DNA of 6,237 bases from Rikenellaceae bacterium (lineage in GTDB: Bacteria; Bacteroidota; Bacteroidia; Bacteroidales; Rikenellaceae), in the NCBI GenBank assembly GCA_020859875.1, contig JAJBVJ010000185.1:1-6237 (forward strand). The letters run 5' to 3'. The notes under the pieces are model-generated. The model was given only the letters and a program-made list of their open reading frames with translations, searched no databases and was not told the origin of the DNA. Below, piece by piece: positions 4,641 to 6,237 of this stretch. Both the position numbers and the translations under genes were made by a program. Numbering within the stretch: position 1 is the first letter of the stretch; the number at the start of each line of letters is the position of its first letter.

Positions 4641-6237
4641 ATGGGAATTAATGGGACTTTCTTTTTCGCCGCGATATTTGCGGTAATATCCGGTTTGGGC
4701 GTCCCGGCGTCCGCAAACGATCCGACTATGGAAAATATACCCGCCCCCCTGGGGTGCATACAACTGCTGGACGACAGAGTGCTCACCCCTTCGCTCATGT
4801 GGGAGATGGGCCGTATCGGAGGGTTCGACATTTCGCCCGACGGAAAATCGGTGGTCTACGCCGTCACTACCTACGATGTGAAGGAGAATTCGGGGAGCAG
4901 TTCGCTCTACCTGGTGGATTTTTCGGGCGGCGAACATATCCGCCTGACCGATACCGGCCATAATGACTCCTCCCCCGTATGGAGCCCGGACGGGAAATCC
5001 ATATATTTTATGAGCGACCGGGGAGGTTCCGATCAGGCGTGGAGATACGACGTGGCCGAAGGCTCTCTTTCTCAGCTTTCCGACGTGGCCGACGGCATCG
5101 ATGCCTTCGGCATTTCGCCCGACGGCAGTAAAGCGTTTTATACCAAAAAAGTGAAGGTCGAAAAGAGGGAATCCTCGGAAATCTATCCCGATATGGACAA
5201 ATCCAAAGCATTGATCTACGACGATTTGATGGCCCGGCACTGGAACTATTGGGACAGGGGTGAATATTCCCACATCTTTATCGCCGAAATCACCGGTGGG
5301 AATTTCTCCGACGGTGTGGATATTATGCCCGGCGAGCCCTGGGACGCCCCGCTGGCCCCCTATTTCGACGCGGCGGAGATCGCATGGAACAATGCCGGGA
5401 CACAACTGGCCTATACCTGTAAAAAACTCACGGGAACAGAATACGCCACAAGTACCGACTCGGATATATACCTTTACGATGTAGCCGCAGGAACCACCGT
5501 AAACCTTACCGAAGGTATGGCAGGCTACGACAAATACCCTGTATTCTCGCCCGACGACAGCCGGCTTGCCTTCATCAGCATGGAGCGCCCGGGCAATGAG
5601 TCGGACAAAGAGAGGCTCTTTGTCATCGACCTTTCCACAAGGGAAAAGACTTACCTTACCCACGATTTCGACTACAATGCCGCGAACGTGATCTGGGAGA
5701 GCGGTTCTTCGCTGTTATTCATCGCTCCGATGACGGCCACCCACCAGATTTGCCGTGCAGACCTGAATGGGAATATCGAGGTTGTTACCGAAGGCCGGCA
5801 CGATATAAACCACATAGCGCTGGCCGGGAGCCGGGTGGCGATGGCCGTTACCCGTATGGATATGGCGGCCGAGCTTTTCGCTCTGGATTTGGACGGCGAA
5901 GGCATGCGGCAAATTACCGACGTAAACAAACATATTTACGACCGCATCGAAATGGGCGAGGTGCGCGAGCGCTGGGTGGAAACGACAGACGGTAAACAGA
6001 TGCTGGTCTGGGTTATCCTGCCCCCGAATTTCGATGAAACTAAAAAATACCCGGCTCTGCTCTATTGCCAGGGCGGCCCGCAAAGCGTGGTCAGCCAGTC
6101 GTGGAGCTACCGGTGGAATTTCCAGCTTATGGCTGCCCAGGGCTACATCGTAGTGGCTCCCAACAGGAGGGGACTACCCTCCTTCGGGCAGGAGTGGCTC
6201 GACCAGATCTCGGGCGATTACAGCGGCCAGAATATCC
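4641..6237 (+). CDS. Secreted S9-family peptidase (dipeptidyl peptidase 5-like), 3' end cut by the window edge
   Basis: The reading frame is open from ATG at 4641 to the window end (532 codons); family members usually run to about 680-720, so the last quarter is missing. An in-frame TGA at 4620 and no other start codon before 4641 fix the start. Residues 1-25 form a signal peptide ending ASA, so the product is exported, probably to the periplasm. Then come PD40/WD40-like beta-propeller blades marked by ISPDGKSVVYAV (from 64), WSPDGKSIYFMSDRGG (from 114), ISPDGSKAFYTKK, WNNAGTQLAYTCKK and FSPDDSRLAFISM. The alpha/beta-hydrolase domain begins with WVILPPNF, CQGGP (476-480) and NRRGLPSFG (508-516), followed by EWLDQISGDYSGQN, closely resembling S9C peptidases such as the DPP5 of Porphyromonas. 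The catalytic Ser, Asp and His fall beyond the edge, so activity cannot be confirmed. Such enzymes release dipeptides from oligopeptides. It lies 67 bases after the Nudix gene; no terminator or convincing promoter is visible between them. Confidence 0.92.
   Translation, partial: MGINGTFFFAAIFAVISGLGVPASANDPTMENIPAPLGCIQLLDDRVLTPSLMWEMGRIGGFDISPDGKSVVYAVTTYDVKENSGSSSLYLVDFSGGEHIRLTDTGHNDSSPVWSPDGKSIYFMSDRGGSDQAWRYDVAEGSLSQLSDVADGIDAFGISPDGSKAFYTKKVKVEKRESSEIYPDMDKSKALIYDDLMARHWNYWDRGEYSHIFIAEITGGNFSDGVDIMPGEPWDAPLAPYFDAAEIAWNNAGTQLAYTCKKLTGTEYATSTDSDIYLYDVAAGTTVNLTEGMAGYDKYPVFSPDDSRLAFISMERPGNESDKERLFVIDLSTREKTYLTHDFDYNAANVIWESGSSLLFIAPMTATHQICRADLNGNIEVVTEGRHDINHIALAGSRVAMAVTRMDMAAELFALDLDGEGMRQITDVNKHIYDRIEMGEVRERWVETTDGKQMLVWVILPPNFDETKKYPALLYCQGGPQSVVSQSWSYRWNFQLMAAQGYIVVAPNRRGLPSFGQEWLDQISGDYSGQNI

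Noticed and set aside
4170..5663. A long open frame on the minus strand across the Nudix and S9 genes (497 codons)
   Set aside because: It is antisense to two well-supported genes, has no recognisable domain, and has the skewed composition of a shadow frame in G+C-rich sequence. The plus-strand frames carry clear Nudix and S9 motifs.

Overview
This window most likely comes from a member of the phylum Bacteroidota, probably order Bacteroidales. The evidence is a cytoplasmic HU-CCDC81 / transmembrane / SPOR protein (an architecture typical of that phylum), genes without Shine-Dalgarno sites but with A/T-rich leaders, possible TTTG / TAnnTTTG-type promoters, and a secreted S9 peptidase resembling Bacteroidales dipeptidyl peptidases. 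The coding sequence is clearly G+C-rich for the phylum, which would suit an Alistipes/Rikenellaceae-like genome. That genus-level placement is inference only.

Layout: five genes on the minus strand run from about 3974 down to 91, with gaps of 29 to 115 bases. In transcription order they are pyrE (orotate phosphoribosyltransferase), a small SRPBCC/START-fold protein, a first prolipoprotein diacylglyceryl transferase (Lgt), a second tandem Lgt paralogue with a Lys/Pro-rich tail, and the HU-CCDC81-SPOR membrane protein. The run closes with a convincing intrinsic terminator at 42-70. On the plus strand, starting only 5 bases from the pyrE start codon, is a Nudix hydrolase. After a 67-base gap comes a signal-peptide-bearing S9 prolyl-oligopeptidase-type peptidase, which runs off the right edge before its catalytic triad.

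Functionally the window mixes pyrimidine/nucleotide metabolism (PyrE, Nudix) with envelope work: lipoprotein lipidation by two Lgt enzymes, a nucleoid/peptidoglycan bridging protein, and an exported peptidase. All coding regions look intact except for the edge-truncated S9 gene. There is no gene-free stretch over 300 bases. I see no tRNA, rRNA, CRISPR array, insertion sequence or phage feature, and no clear novel defence or mobile system. The points most worth a second look are the tandem lgt duplication, the 5-base divergent start-codon spacing between pyrE and the Nudix gene, and a 19-base perfect palindrome with a third copy of its arm close to that divergent start.
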